Shown piece after piece: positions 29,432 through 38,683 of a stretch of DNA of 64,000 nt. The stretch is from contig NZ_BAAAUN010000001.1 of assembly GCF_039533965.1 (NCBI RefSeq), positions 124,001 through 188,000 on the forward strand, read 5' to 3'. This DNA is from Microbacterium luteolum (GTDB lineage: Bacteria > Actinomycetota > Actinomycetes > Actinomycetales > Microbacteriaceae). The number at the start of each line of letters is the position of its first letter. The stretch's first letter is position 1. Position numbers and translations under genes: made by a program. Below the pieces are notes generated by a model. That model had not been told where the DNA came from. It did not search any database and saw only the letters and a program-made list of their open reading frames with translations.

Positions 29432-31483
29432 TCAGGCCTCGAGGCCGCGACGCGTCAGCAGCGGCCCGATCTCGGCGTCGCGGCCGCGGAAGTCACGGTA
29501 TGCCTCGAGGGGGTCCTTCGAACCTCCCACACCCAGGAGCCGGTCGCGGAAGCGGTCACCGTTCTCGCGGGTCAGGCCGCCGTTCTCGCGGAACCACTCG
29601 ACGGCGTCGGCGTCGAGCACCTCGCTCCAGATGTACGAGTAGTACCCCGCGCTGTATCCGCCCGAGAAGACGTGCGCGAAGTACGTGGACGAGTAGCGGG
29701 TGGGAACCACCGGGTCGTCGAGACCGATGTCGGCGAGCGCCGCCGCTTCGAAGGCCGCGACGTCGTCGATCTCGGTCGCGGTCCCGATCCGGTGCCACGC
29801 CTGATCGAGCCATGCGGCGGCCAGGTACTCACTGGTCGCGTGTCCCTGGTCGAACGTCTCGGTGGCCAGGAGACGCTCGACGATCGCGGGATCCAGCGGC
29901 TCCCCGGTCTCGTGGTGCCGCGCGTAGTTGTCGAGGACCTCGGGCCAGAGGATCCACATCTCGTTCACCTGACTCGGGAACTCGACGAAGTCGCGGAACA
30001 CGTTCGTCCCGGCGAAGTGCGGGTAGGTGACGGTCGCGAACAGGCCGTGCAGCGCATGCCCGAACTCGTGGAACAGCGTCGTGACCTCGTCGAGCGTCAG
30101 CAGCGTGGGCTCGCCGTCGCCGGGCAGCGGAACGTTCAGGTTGTTCACGACCACCGGCGCCGTGCCACGCAGCCGCGACTGGCTGACGATCGGATTCATC
30201 CACGCGCCACCGCGTTTGGCGTCACGGGTGTAGAGATCGAGGATGTAGAGCCCGAGGGCGCTCCCATCGGCGTTGCTCACCTCGAACACGCGCGCACCGG
30301 GGTGGTAGGCCACGAGATCGCGGCGCTCTGCGAACGTGACGCCGAACAGGCGCTCCGCGGCGAAGAAGACGCCGTCCTGCAGGACCCGCTCGGCCTCGAA
30401 CCAGGGTCGCAGCGCCCCGGAGTCGATGTCGTAGCGGGCGGTGCGCACCTTCTCGGTGTAGAACGCCCAGTCGTGCGCCTCCACGGGGAAGGGCGCCGCT
30501 TCGGTCTCGTCGACGATCGCCTGCAGGGCCTCGCGCTCGGCGGCGGCGTTCCGCGCCGAAGGGGCGGCGAGTCGGCGCAGCATCCGCTCGACCGCCTCCG
30601 GGGTGCCGGCGGTCTCGTCCGCGGTGACGTAGGCCGCGTGCGACTCGTACCCGAGGAGGTGGGCGCGCTCGGCGCGCAGGCGGACGATCTCGGTGAGGAT
30701 CGGACGGTTGTCGTTCGCATTGTCGCGCGAGGCGCGTTCCCGCGACGCGGCCATGATGCGGCGGCGCGACTCCCTGTCGCGCAGTTGCGCGAGGTACGGG
30801 TGGCCGGTGAAGAGGGGGAGGGCGATCAGGAAGCCGCCGTCCAGGTCGCGCTCCTGTGCGGCGCGGGCCGCCGCGGAGAGCTCTCCCGCGCTCAGCCCGT
30901 CGAGCTCCTCGGCGGAGTCGAAGACCACGGCGAGGTCGTTCGTGTCGTTGAGGAGGTTCCGTTCGAACGTGTTGCTCAGGGTCGACAGCTGCTGATTGAG
31001 CAGGGTCAGCCGGGCCTTCGCCTCGTCGTCGAGTCCGGCGCCCGCGTGCGTCATCTCCCGGTGGTGCCGCTCGACCAGATAGCGCTGCTCTGCGTCGAGT
31101 TCGAGATGCTCGAGCTGGTCATCCACCTGCTGCACGCGCCAGTACAGCGCGCTGTCGAGCGCGACCGCATCCTGGTGGGCGGCCATGAGCGGAGCGAGCT
31201 GCTCGTCGACCGCCTGGATCGCCGGCGTCGCATCGGCCGAGCTCACGGTGTAGAACGCGTGCGACACGCGATCCAGCAGTTCGCCCGATCGTTCGAGCGC
31301 CTCGATGGTGTTCTCGAAGGTCGGCATCGAGCGCACCATGGTGATGCGGGAGACCTCGCGAAGGTGCTCATCGAAGGCCGCGCGGAATGCGGGGAGGTAG
31401 TGCTCGGGGCGGATCGCGCGGTAGTCGGGAAGCCCGTAGGGGAGTGCAGACGGCTGGAGCAGCGGGTTCGAGGCGTCGGTCAT
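29432..31483 (-). CDS. dcp: M3-family metallopeptidase (peptidyl-dipeptidase Dcp/oligopeptidase type)
   Basis: A 683-residue cytosolic zinc peptidase. The zinc motif TTLFHEFGHALHGLFA is HEFGH, with the third ligand Glu about 25 residues on (FVEFPSQVNEMW). The long helical N-terminal half (about residues 1-350) is typical of M3 enzymes, which admit short unfolded peptides. The final RFRDRLLGVGGSKDPLEAYRDFRGRDAEIGPLLTRRGL is the Dcp-like C-terminus. It degrades oligopeptides, possibly those imported by the ABC systems in the window. It lies downstream of a LysR gene on the same strand. Confidence 0.94.
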   Translation of the reverse strand: MTDASNPLLQPSALPYGLPDYRAIRPEHYLPAFRAAFDEHLREVSRITMVRSMPTFENTIEALERSGELLDRVSHAFYTVSSADATPAIQAVDEQLAPLMAAHQDAVALDSALYWRVQQVDDQLEHLELDAEQRYLVERHHREMTHAGAGLDDEAKARLTLLNQQLSTLSNTFERNLLNDTNDLAVVFDSAEELDGLSAGELSAAARAAQERDLDGGFLIALPLFTGHPYLAQLRDRESRRRIMAASRERASRDNANDNRPILTEIVRLRAERAHLLGYESHAAYVTADETAGTPEAVERMLRRLAAPSARNAAAEREALQAIVDETEAAPFPVEAHDWAFYTEKVRTARYDIDSGALRPWFEAERVLQDGVFFAAERLFGVTFAERRDLVAYHPGARVFEVSNADGSALGLYILDLYTRDAKRGGAWMNPIVSQSRLRGTAPVVVNNLNVPLPGDGEPTLLTLDEVTTLFHEFGHALHGLFATVTYPHFAGTNVFRDFVEFPSQVNEMWILWPEVLDNYARHHETGEPLDPAIVERLLATETFDQGHATSEYLAAAWLDQAWHRIGTATEIDDVAAFEAAALADIGLDDPVVPTRYSSTYFAHVFSGGYSAGYYSYIWSEVLDADAVEWFRENGGLTRENGDRFRDRLLGVGGSKDPLEAYRDFRGRDAEIGPLLTRRGLEA

Positions 31484-31515
31484 CCTCCGAGCCTAGCCAT
31501 CGGTGGGGGCCGCGA

Positions 31516-32433
31516 TCAGGAGGCGTCGTCGCTCAGCCTGGTCATCACGCGCTGCAGCGCGTCGACGGTGAGTCGCACGGAGCGGCGCCGCAGGTTCTCG
31601 GGTCGAGCGAGCAGATCGATCATGCGATGGGTGCTCACGCCCCGCAGCGGCACGCGCACGATGTCGTGATCGTCGACGCCTCGCGAGGTGAAGCGCGGCA
31701 GCATTCCCAGCACGCCGCCCGCAGCGACGACCGCCGATACCGCGCCGTAATCGTTGATGCGATGCTGCACCTCGATCGGCTGCTTCGCGACAGCGGACAC
31801 CGCGCGGAGCACGTCGTCGGGGGAGTATCCGACCCGGCTCGTCACCCACCGCTCGCCGACGACGTCCTGCGGCGTGACGCTGGCGCGAGAGGCCAGCGGG
31901 TGGGATGCCGGAACGGCCACGTCCAGAGGCTCGCGGATCAGCGTCAGACTGCGCACGCCCTGGGCCGGCCATGGATCGGAGTGCTCCATGCGGTGCGCCA
32001 GCACGAGGTCGTGGCGCGCCGTGAGCCCGGGGAACTCGCTCTGCGCGACGTCTTCGTCGGTGAGCTGGACGGTGGGGGCGTCGGGGATGCCGGAGAGCTC
32101 GCGCAGCAGCGGCCCGAACAGCGCCTGGCCCACGCTGTGGAATCCGCTGACGCTCACGACGCCGGTCGCCGTGCCCTCGAAGTCGTCGAGGGCGTTCCGC
32201 GCCGCCGCCATGGCGTCGATCGCGTCCGCACCGGCGGCCGCGAGCACCTCACCGGCGCGGGTGAGCACGAGCGTCCTGCCCTCTCTGCGGGTGAGCGGGC
32301 TGCGGAAGCCGCGCTGCAGGGCCGCGAGATGCTGCGAGACGGCCGATGGCGTCACTCGCAGCGCCTCGGCCACAGCTGTGACGCTGCCCAGGGCGTGCAG
32401 CTCACGCAGGATCTGCAGCTGGTGGAGTTCCAT
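31516..32433 (-). CDS. LysR-family transcription regulator
   Basis: A 305-residue regulator. ATG 32433 (MELHQLQILRELHALGSVTAVAEAL) is chosen over a TTG six bases upstream. The winged helix LGSVTAVAEALRVTPSAVSQHLAALQR is followed by a linker helix and periplasmic-binding-protein-like effector domain. It is divergent from tdh with 82 bp between, the classic arrangement in which a LysR protein controls its neighbour, so a role in threonine degradation is possible; it is equally placed to be the first gene of the peptidase-methyltransferase run. Effector unknown. Confidence 0.9.
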   Translation of the reverse strand: MELHQLQILRELHALGSVTAVAEALRVTPSAVSQHLAALQRGFRSPLTRREGRTLVLTRAGEVLAAAGADAIDAMAAARNALDDFEGTATGVVSVSGFHSVGQALFGPLLRELSGIPDAPTVQLTDEDVAQSEFPGLTARHDLVLAHRMEHSDPWPAQGVRSLTLIREPLDVAVPASHPLASRASVTPQDVVGERWVTSRVGYSPDDVLRAVSAVAKQPIEVQHRINDYGAVSAVVAAGGVLGMLPRFTSRGVDDHDIVRVPLRGVSTHRMIDLLARPENLRRRSVRLTVDALQRVMTRLSDDAS

Positions 32434-32515
32434 CCTCAAAGTTTAGCTCCGACTACAACGATGGTGCAGACGATGAGGATTGCTCTACAGGGTCGGATGC
32501 GGTGTGATCGAGACC

Positions 32516-33559
32516 ATGAAGGCACTGTTCAAAGGCGCACGCGGTCCTGGTCTGGAACTCGTCGACCGACCCGATCCGGTGGCCGCCGCCGACGAGGTGA
32601 TCATCCGAGTGCTCCGCACCGGGATCTGCGGAACCGACCTGCACATCCGCCGCTGGGATGACTGGGCCGCCTCCGCGATCGCCGCGCCGCTCATCCCCGG
32701 GCACGAGTTCTACGGCGAGGTCGTCGAGGTCGGACCCCTCGTGCACGACATCGCCGTGGGGGATCGCGTCTCCGGAGAGGGGCACATCGTGTGCGGCACC
32801 TGCCGCAACTGCCGCGCGGGGCGACGTCAGATGTGCATCCGGACCGTCGGCCTCGGACTTCAGCGCGACGGCGCCTTCGCCGAGTACCTGTCGCTCCCCG
32901 CTGCGAATGTCTGGGTGCATCACGCCGAGGTGAGCCCCGAGCTGGGCGCGATCTTCGATCCCCTCGGCAACGCCGTGCACACCGCGCTCACCTTCCCGCT
33001 CATCGGCGAGGACGTGCTGGTCACGGGCTGCGGTCCGATCGGCCTCATGGCGATCGCGGTCGCGCGGCATGCCGGAGCGCGGTTCATCACGGCGACCGAC
33101 GTCAGCGCCCCTCGCCTGGAGATGGCGCGACGGATGGGCGCCGACGAGGTCGTCGACGTCTCGAAACGCGACATCCGCGACGCGCAGCGCGTGCTCGGCC
33201 TGCGCGAGGGCTTCGACATCGGATTCGAGATGAGCGGCTCGGCATCCGCTCTTCCCGCCATGATCGACAACATGAACCACGGTGGGCGCATCGCGATGCT
33301 CGGCCTGCCGAGCGCAGGCTTCGAGATCGACTGGGGCAAGCTCGTCACCCACATGCTCACCATCAAGGGCATCTACGGGCGCGAGATGTTCGAGACCTGG
33401 AACGCGATGGGGGCGATGCTGCAGACCAGCGCGACGCTCCGGGAATCGATCGGCCGCGTCATCGCCGACGTCATCCCGGCCCGCGACTGGGAGTCGGGTT
33501 TCGCCGCGGCGGAGTCCGCGGGCACGGGCAAGATCATCCTCGATTGGACGGAGCTGTGA
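32516..33559 (+). CDS. tdh: L-threonine 3-dehydrogenase, zinc-dependent
   Basis: A 347-residue medium-chain dehydrogenase. ATG 32516 ([17 protein letters not shown]) is the likely start. Catalytic zinc ligands are in GICGTDLHI and PGHEFYGEV; the structural zinc has four cysteines ([15 protein letters not shown]). The NAD-binding segment is [16 protein letters not shown]. It oxidises threonine to 2-amino-3-ketobutyrate, which the overlapping kbl product cleaves to glycine and acetyl-CoA. A LysR gene is divergent upstream. Confidence 0.95.
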   Translation: MKALFKGARGPGLELVDRPDPVAAADEVIIRVLRTGICGTDLHIRRWDDWAASAIAAPLIPGHEFYGEVVEVGPLVHDIAVGDRVSGEGHIVCGTCRNCRAGRRQMCIRTVGLGLQRDGAFAEYLSLPAANVWVHHAEVSPELGAIFDPLGNAVHTALTFPLIGEDVLVTGCGPIGLMAIAVARHAGARFITATDVSAPRLEMARRMGADEVVDVSKRDIRDAQRVLGLREGFDIGFEMSGSASALPAMIDNMNHGGRIAMLGLPSAGFEIDWGKLVTHMLTIKGIYGREMFETWNAMGAMLQTSATLRESIGRVIADVIPARDWESGFAAAESAGTGKIILDWTEL

Positions 33560-34737
33560 TGTTCGGGACTTTCCAGAAGCATGTGGAGTCGGAGCTGGCG
33601 GGGATCGAGGAGGCGGGGCTCACGAAGCACGAGCGCGGCATCCGTGGCGCGCAGAGCGCCGAGATCACGGCGGACGGTGCGGAGGTGCTGAACTTCTGCG
33701 CGAACAACTACCTGGGCCTCGCGGACGATCCCCGGATCCTCGATGCGGCGACGACGGCGCTGCAGGAGTGGGGCTACGGTCTCGCCAGCGTGCGCTTCAT
33801 CTGCGGCACGCAGGAGCAGCATCTGGAGCTGGAGCGACGCCTGGCGGGCTTCCTCGGCACGGAGGCCGCGATCCTCTACTCATCGTGCTTCGACGCCAAC
33901 GGGGGTGTGTTCGAGACGCTGTTCGGCGCCGAGGACGCGATCATCTCGGACGAGCTCAACCATGCGTCGATCATCGACGGCATCCGTCTGTCGAAGGCGC
34001 GGCGGCTGCGCTACCGCAACCGCGACATGGCAGATCTCGAGGAGCAGCTGCGCGCGGCATCCGATGCGCGGTTCCGCGTGGTCGTGACGGACGGCGTGTT
34101 CTCGATGGACGGATACATCGCCCCGCTCGCCGAGATCTGCGACCTCGCCGAGCGCTATGACGCGCTCGTGTTCGTCGATGACTCGCACGCCGTGGGCTTC
34201 GTCGGCGAGAACGGTCGGGGCACGCCGGAGCTCTGCGGCGTCGCCGATCGCGTCGACATCTACACCGGGACCTTCGGGAAGGCCCTCGGCGGAGCATCCG
34301 GAGGATACGTCGCCTCGCACGCCGACATCGTCGCCCTGCTGCGTCAGCGGTCACGGCCATACCTGTTCTCGAACACGCTCGCGCCGGCGATCGTCGCCGG
34401 CACCCTGACGGCGCTCGACCTGGTGGAGGGATCCGCCGACCTGCGCGCCCGGCTGCGCGAGAACGCTGCGCACTTCCGCGAACGGATGACGGCGGAGGGC
34501 TTCGACCTGCTGCCGGGGGAGCACCCCATCGTGCCGGTCATGTTCGGCGACGCCGCCAAGACAGCGCGCATCGCGACGGAGATGCAGGCGCAGGGGGTCT
34601 ACGTGACCGCGTTCAGCTTCCCGGTCGTTCCGCGCGGTCTCGCCCGCATCCGCGTGCAGCTCTCGGCGGCCCACACCGCCGAGCAGATCGAGCGCTGCGT
34701 CGCAGCCTTCGTCACGGCGAGGGCGTCGATCGGCTGA
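33559..34737 (+). CDS. kbl: Glycine C-acetyltransferase (2-amino-3-ketobutyrate CoA ligase)
   Basis: A 392-residue PLP enzyme of the alpha-oxoamine synthase family. The start shares its A with the tdh stop (TGATG). Signature regions: [22 protein letters not shown], the aspartate contacting the cofactor in [18 protein letters not shown], and the PLP lysine in [16 protein letters not shown]. With tdh it completes the two-step route from threonine to glycine plus acetyl-CoA. Its tight one-base overlap with tdh supports joint expression. Confidence 0.96.
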   Translation: MFGTFQKHVESELAGIEEAGLTKHERGIRGAQSAEITADGAEVLNFCANNYLGLADDPRILDAATTALQEWGYGLASVRFICGTQEQHLELERRLAGFLGTEAAILYSSCFDANGGVFETLFGAEDAIISDELNHASIIDGIRLSKARRLRYRNRDMADLEEQLRAASDARFRVVVTDGVFSMDGYIAPLAEICDLAERYDALVFVDDSHAVGFVGENGRGTPELCGVADRVDIYTGTFGKALGGASGGYVASHADIVALLRQRSRPYLFSNTLAPAIVAGTLTALDLVEGSADLRARLRENAAHFRERMTAEGFDLLPGEHPIVPVMFGDAAKTARIATEMQAQGVYVTAFSFPVVPRGLARIRVQLSAAHTAEQIERCVAAFVTARASIG

Positions 34738-34747
34738 TCCCGCCAAC

Positions 34748-34807
34748 TGCAAAGAACCTGTTGCAAAGAAACGCTTGCAAAGAACTCTTTGCAAGGGTAT
34801 CTTTGCA
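34748..34807. promoter_or_regulatory. Five-site operator array with 14-bp pitch before the ArsR-type gene
   Basis: TGCAAAGAA occurs at 34748, 34762 and 34776, exactly 14 bp apart; the inverted form TCTTTGCA occurs at 34786 and 34800, also 14 bp apart. The third and fourth units make the palindrome TTGCAAAGA-AC-TCTTTGCAA (34775-34794). The last unit overlaps a -10-like TATCTT (34798-34803) that would start transcription one base before the ATG at 34811. This is almost certainly the regulator's own binding region. Confidence 0.8.
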
Positions 34808-34810
34808 TGC

Positions 34811-35422
34811 ATGACGGAGAACACGCAGATCAGGACCCTGGACTCGGGGGCGCTCAAGGCTCTCGCGCACCCGCTGCGCGTGCGGATCTTCGATCTGCTC
34901 GCCTCGCAGGGACCGCAGACATCCAGCTCGCTCGCCGCGCTGGTCGGTGAGACCTCGGGATCCACGAGCTATCACCTGCGTGCCCTCGCCGCGCACGACC
35001 TCATCCGCGAGGTCGAGGGTCGCGGCACCGCCCGGGAGCGGTGGTGGGAGCGGCCCAAGGGGCGGATCGACATGCCCGGTCCTGATGAGGCGATGTCGCC
35101 GGCGAATCGCGCCGCCGCGCAGATCGTGACGTCGGAGTTCTTCCGACTGCGTCAGGAGTCGCTGATGGCTCATCTCAACCGCCCCGACTCCGATGTGCCG
35201 GAGGAATGGCGCGATGTCGCCCTGACCATGACGACACACCTCGACATGACCGCCGCTCAGGTCATGGAGCTCAGGGAAGAGCTCGAGGCCCTCGTCGACA
35301 GCGCGATCGAGCGCTTCCGCGGACAGACAGGGCCTGACGTGCGGCGGGTGTCCCTCCGTGCCGACATCTTCGACCTGCCGAAGGCGAACAGCCGCCGCCA
35401 CAGCCCTGAGGAGGGATCATGA
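34811..35422 (+). CDS. ArsR-type winged-helix transcription regulator
   Basis: A 203-residue protein starting MTENTQIRTLDSGALKALAHPLRVRIFDLLASQGPQ. The winged helix SSSLAALVGETSGSTSYHLRALAAHDLIREVEGRGTARERWW is of the ArsR/HTH_20 kind: no metal-binding cysteines are present, so a metal sensor role is unlikely. The C-terminal half is helical (MAHLNRPDSDVPEEW, AAQVMELREELEALVDSAI) and might dimerise or bind a ligand. It sits directly behind the five-site operator array and overlaps a 72-residue partner gene by four bases (ATGA). Confidence 0.88.
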   Translation: MTENTQIRTLDSGALKALAHPLRVRIFDLLASQGPQTSSSLAALVGETSGSTSYHLRALAAHDLIREVEGRGTARERWWERPKGRIDMPGPDEAMSPANRAAAQIVTSEFFRLRQESLMAHLNRPDSDVPEEWRDVALTMTTHLDMTAAQVMELREELEALVDSAIERFRGQTGPDVRRVSLRADIFDLPKANSRRHSPEEGS

Positions 35423-35637
35423 CCACCGCAACGCTCCGCCTCGCGTCCCCGACGCCCTTCGAACGACTTCTTCAGCGCACCGCGCTCTGGCTCGCCCGGC
35501 ACGTCGACCGGCGCATCGCCGCGCGCGCCGAGCGCCGCGAGATCGCCCTCGACCTGCTCCGCGAGCAGCAGGCCCGCAAGCAGGACCCGCGTGCCGTCGA
35601 TCTCGCCCTCGCGCAGCTGGGACTCCCGCTGCGCTGA
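35419..35637 (+). CDS. Small basic protein coupled to the ArsR-type gene
   Basis: A 72-residue protein (MTTATLRLASPTPFERLLQRT...) that starts inside the ArsR-type stop. It has an amphipathic N-terminal helix (FERLLQRTALWLARHVDRRI) and a charged helical middle (ARAERREIALDLLREQQARK) but no membrane span. I do not recognise it. Translational coupling indicates it functions with, or is regulated by, the upstream regulator. Confidence 0.6.
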   Translation: MTTATLRLASPTPFERLLQRTALWLARHVDRRIAARAERREIALDLLREQQARKQDPRAVDLALAQLGLPLR

Positions 35638-35656
35638 CCCTGCCGCGGGTGAGAGG

Positions 35657-35890
35657 TCAGTCCTGGAAGGGGCGAGCCACGACGTCGCCTGAGGCGGTCT
35701 GGAAGACCTCCCAGCCGGCATCGAGCTCGGCGATCGCCCGGCCCTCCAGCCAGGTGAGGGTCCAGTGGCCCTTCGACAGGCTCAGGGGCCCAGCCGTCTT
35801 CGCCTCGACCTCGGCGATCGCCGGGCGCAGGGCGGCGGGTACCGAAGCCGGCGGCTCCGATCCCGCTGCCCAGCGCGTGCCCAGCTGCAT
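35657..35890 (-). CDS. Small protein downstream of valS carrying a dispersed repeat
   Basis: A 77-residue protein (MQLGTRWAAGSEPPASV...). Its start overlaps the valS stop by one base, so it would be co-translated. It has no recognised domain; the middle (TWLEGRAIAELDAGWEVFQTASGDVVARPF) is beta-like. A 24-bp dispersed repeat lies inside the frame and is translated as GPLSLSKGHW, so this stretch of protein is probably of repeat origin. It may be a genuine small gene with an insertion. Confidence 0.5.
   Translation of the reverse strand: MQLGTRWAAGSEPPASVPAALRPAIAEVEAKTAGPLSLSKGHWTLTWLEGRAIAELDAGWEVFQTASGDVVARPFQD
35767..35790. repeat. Dispersed GC-rich repeat, copy 1
   Basis: The minus-strand core CCTGAGCCTGTCGAAGGG forms an imperfect palindrome flanked by GGC/GCC. 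A second copy (20 of 24 bases identical) is at 45638-45661 in the ileS leader. Confidence 0.65.
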
Positions 35891-38490
35891 CAGGCCTCCT
35901 CGACGGGGGCGAGCTCGATCGCGGTGACCGCGAACTCCTCGGCCTCGACGAACTCGAGCTCTGCGATGCGGCCGACGGCGCGGAGGTCGTCGGCCGCGGC
36001 GCGGAGCGCGGCGAGCTTGGCGGCGGGAGCGGCGATCACGGCGCGGGCGACCGGGGTCTTCTGCGAGGCCTTGGCCTCGGTCTTCGCCCGACGGATGCCG
36101 ATCAGGGCCTCGCTCGCCACGGACAGCACGGCGGGGTCGCCCTCCGCCGAGCTCAGGGACCCGGCCACCGGCCACGCGGCCGTGTGCACGGAACCCTCCT
36201 CGAACCAGGACCAGGCCTCTTCGGTGGCGAACGACAGCACCGGCGCGAGCAGGCGCAGCAGCGTCGAGAGTGCCGACCGCAGCGAGAGGGCGGCCGATGC
36301 CTGGCCCACGTCGGTCTGGTTGTACGCGCGCTCCTTCACGAGCTCGAGGTAGTCGTCGCAGAAAGTCCAGAAGAACGCCTCGGTGATCTCGAGCGCCCGG
36401 GCCGCGTCGTAGCGGTCGAAGGCCTTCGTGGCCTCGGCGACCACGCCGTCGAGGGCGGCGAGCATCGACGCGTCGAGTGCGTGCGTGACCTGAGCGCCCT
36501 CGGGCACGGGGAAGGACAGCACGAACTTCGCGGCGTTGAGCACCTTGATCGCCAGGCGTCGGCCGATCTTCACCTGCGTGGGGTTCTGCGGGTCGAACGC
36601 CGCGTCCATCCCCAGTCGGCTCGATGCCGCCCAGTAGCGCACAGCATCCGATCCGTGGTTCTCCAGCACATCGGCGGGCGTGACGACGTTGCCCTTCGAC
36701 TTCGACATCTTCTTGCGGTCGGGGTCGACGATGAAGCCGGAGATCGCGGCGTTGCGCCACGGCGTCCTGCCGTCCTCGAGGGTGGAGCGGAGCATCGTCG
36801 AGAACAGCCACGTGCGGATGATGTCCTGGCCCTGCGGGCGCAGGTCGAACGGCGCCGTGAGCTGCCACAGCTCCTCGTCGCGCTGCCAGCCACCGGCGAG
36901 CTGCGGCGTGAGCGACGACGTCGCCCAGGTGTCGAGGATGTCGGCCTCGGCGTCGAATCCACCGGCCACCCCGCGCTGGTCCGCGGTGTATCCGGCGGGG
37001 ACGTCGGTCGTCGGGTCGATCGGGAGGGATGCCACGTCGGGCGTGAGCACGCGGTCGTAGTCGCGCTCCCCGTTCTCGTCGAGGCCGTACCAGAGCGGGA
37101 TCGGCACGCCGAAGAAGCGCTGACGCGACACCAGCCAGTCGCCGGTCAGGCCGCCCACCCAGTTCTCGTAGCGCACGCGCATGAACTCGGGGTGCCAGGC
37201 GAGCTCGGTGCCGTGGGCGATGAGCTGGTCGCGCAGCTCGCCGTCGCGGGCGCCGTTGCGGATGTACCACTGGCGCGTCGACACGATCTCGAGCGGACGG
37301 TCGCCCTTCTCGAAGAACTTCACGGCGTGGTTGAACGGCTTGCCGACGGCGGTCATGTCGCCGGTCTCCTGCAGCTTCTCCACGAGCGCCTTGCGCGCGC
37401 TGAACACGGTCTTGCCGCCCATGTTCTCGGCGTACCAGGCGGACGCCTCGGCCTCGCCGACGGATGCCGGCGCCTCGGGAAGGAAGCGCCCGTCCAGGCC
37501 GATCGTGGTCATGTTCGGAAGGGAGTCGCCCGTCGTGGTGCGGAGCTCGCGCCACCAGATGATGTCGGTCACGTCGCCGAAGGTGCAGACCATCGCCGCG
37601 CCCGTGCCCTTGTCGGGCTGCGCGAGGTGGTGGCCGTGGATCTCGATCTCGGCGTCGAAGAAGGGCGTCCGCACCTTGGTGCCGATGAGGTGCTTGTGGG
37701 GACCCTCGGGGTGCGTCACGATCGCGATGCAGGCAGGGAGCAGCTCGGGACGGGTCGTGTCGACGGCGATGGAGCCGGAGCCGTCCGCGAAGGGGAACTC
37801 GATCGTGTGGTACGCGGCCTGCTGGTCGCGGTCCTCGAGCTCGGCCTGCGCGATGGCCGAGCGGAAGTCGACGTCCCAGAGCGTCGGGGCCAGCGCCTGG
37901 TACGCCTCGCCGCGCTCGATGTTGCGCAGGAACGCGAGCTGGCTCTGGCGGATGGTGTCGTCCGAGATGGTGCGGTAGGTCTGGGTCCAGTCCACGCTCA
38001 GTCCGAGCTGGCGGAAGAGGGCCTCGAACTGCTTCTCGTCCTCGATGGTGAGGCGTTCGCACAGCTCGATGAAGTTGCGGCGGCTGATCGGCTGCTGATC
38101 GGCCGCGCGGCTCGACTTGTTGTCGCCGCCCTCGAACGGGGGAGTGAAGCCCGCGTCGTAGGGGAGCGACGGGTCGCAGCGCACGCCGTAGTAGTTCTGC
38201 ACGCGTCGCTCGGTGGGGAGGCCGTTGTCGTCCCAGCCCATCGGGTAGAACACGGTCTTGCCGCGCATGCGCTCGTAGCGCGCCTTGACGTCGGTGTGCG
38301 TGTACGAGAACACGTGGCCGATGTGCAGGCTTCCGGATGCCGTGGGCGGCGGGGTGTCGATCGAGTAGACGCCCTCGCGTCCGGCCTCAGCCGCACGGAG
38401 GCGGTCGAACAGGTAGGTTCCCTGCTCCGCCCAGGCGGAATCCCACTTCGCTTCGAGACCTTCGAGTACGGGCTTGTCGGGAATAGACAT
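35890..38490 (-). CDS. valS: Valyl-tRNA synthetase
   Basis: An 866-residue class I synthetase. ATG 38490 (MSIPDKPVLEGLEAKWDSAW) follows AAGGAG, and longer upstream frames are rejected. The HIGH motif is HIGHVFSYTHTD, the CP1 editing domain lies about 170-420 (including TTRPELLPACIAIV), and the KMSKS motif is KKMSKSKGNVV. The C-terminal helical anticodon region follows. It charges tRNA-Val. A small repeat-bearing gene overlaps its stop. Confidence 0.96.
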   Translation of the reverse strand: MSIPDKPVLEGLEAKWDSAWAEQGTYLFDRLRAAEAGREGVYSIDTPPPTASGSLHIGHVFSYTHTDVKARYERMRGKTVFYPMGWDDNGLPTERRVQNYYGVRCDPSLPYDAGFTPPFEGGDNKSSRAADQQPISRRNFIELCERLTIEDEKQFEALFRQLGLSVDWTQTYRTISDDTIRQSQLAFLRNIERGEAYQALAPTLWDVDFRSAIAQAELEDRDQQAAYHTIEFPFADGSGSIAVDTTRPELLPACIAIVTHPEGPHKHLIGTKVRTPFFDAEIEIHGHHLAQPDKGTGAAMVCTFGDVTDIIWWRELRTTTGDSLPNMTTIGLDGRFLPEAPASVGEAEASAWYAENMGGKTVFSARKALVEKLQETGDMTAVGKPFNHAVKFFEKGDRPLEIVSTRQWYIRNGARDGELRDQLIAHGTELAWHPEFMRVRYENWVGGLTGDWLVSRQRFFGVPIPLWYGLDENGERDYDRVLTPDVASLPIDPTTDVPAGYTADQRGVAGGFDAEADILDTWATSSLTPQLAGGWQRDEELWQLTAPFDLRPQGQDIIRTWLFSTMLRSTLEDGRTPWRNAAISGFIVDPDRKKMSKSKGNVVTPADVLENHGSDAVRYWAASSRLGMDAAFDPQNPTQVKIGRRLAIKVLNAAKFVLSFPVPEGAQVTHALDASMLAALDGVVAEATKAFDRYDAARALEITEAFFWTFCDDYLELVKERAYNQTDVGQASAALSLRSALSTLLRLLAPVLSFATEEAWSWFEEGSVHTAAWPVAGSLSSAEGDPAVLSVASEALIGIRRAKTEAKASQKTPVARAVIAAPAAKLAALRAAADDLRAVGRIAELEFVEAEEFAVTAIELAPVEEA

Positions 38491-38554
38491 GACGGTCTCC
38501 TTGCGCGATGTATGCGGCACTGTGTGAGCGTGCCTGAGTGTGGGTTGTCCGACC

Positions 38555-38560
38555 AGTCTA
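38555..38560 (-). promoter_or_regulatory. -10 element of valS
   Basis: Minus-strand TAGACT; predicted start near 38548 gives a 58-base leader with no T-box-like features. Confidence 0.45.
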
Positions 38561-38641
38561 CCGAGCCGCGGATGTGCTCTCGCCGTCGGGGATCGAGCCG
38601 GTCGGAGCGTCACAGATCGACCCCGTCCAACAATTCGGCCA

Positions 38642-38647
38642 TAGACT
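38642..38647 (+). promoter_or_regulatory. -10 element of the ABC importer operon
   Basis: TAGACT, predicted start near 38654, with GAGGAA in the 30-base leader before the ATG at 38684. The 193-bp gap 38491-38683 thus holds two divergent promoters. Confidence 0.5.
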
Positions 38648-38683
38648 TGCTCCATCCCGACCCGTTCGTCCTGAGGAATCGTC

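Noticed and set aside
29423..31669. A 748-residue plus-strand frame antisense to the M3 peptidase
   Set aside because: The peptidase has the HEFGH zinc site and conserved C-terminus; the antisense frame is compositional.
34748..34807. CRISPR-like repeats
   Set aside because: Units are only 8-9 bp with 5-bp gaps and change orientation; this is an operator array, not repeat-spacer DNA, and no cas genes are present.
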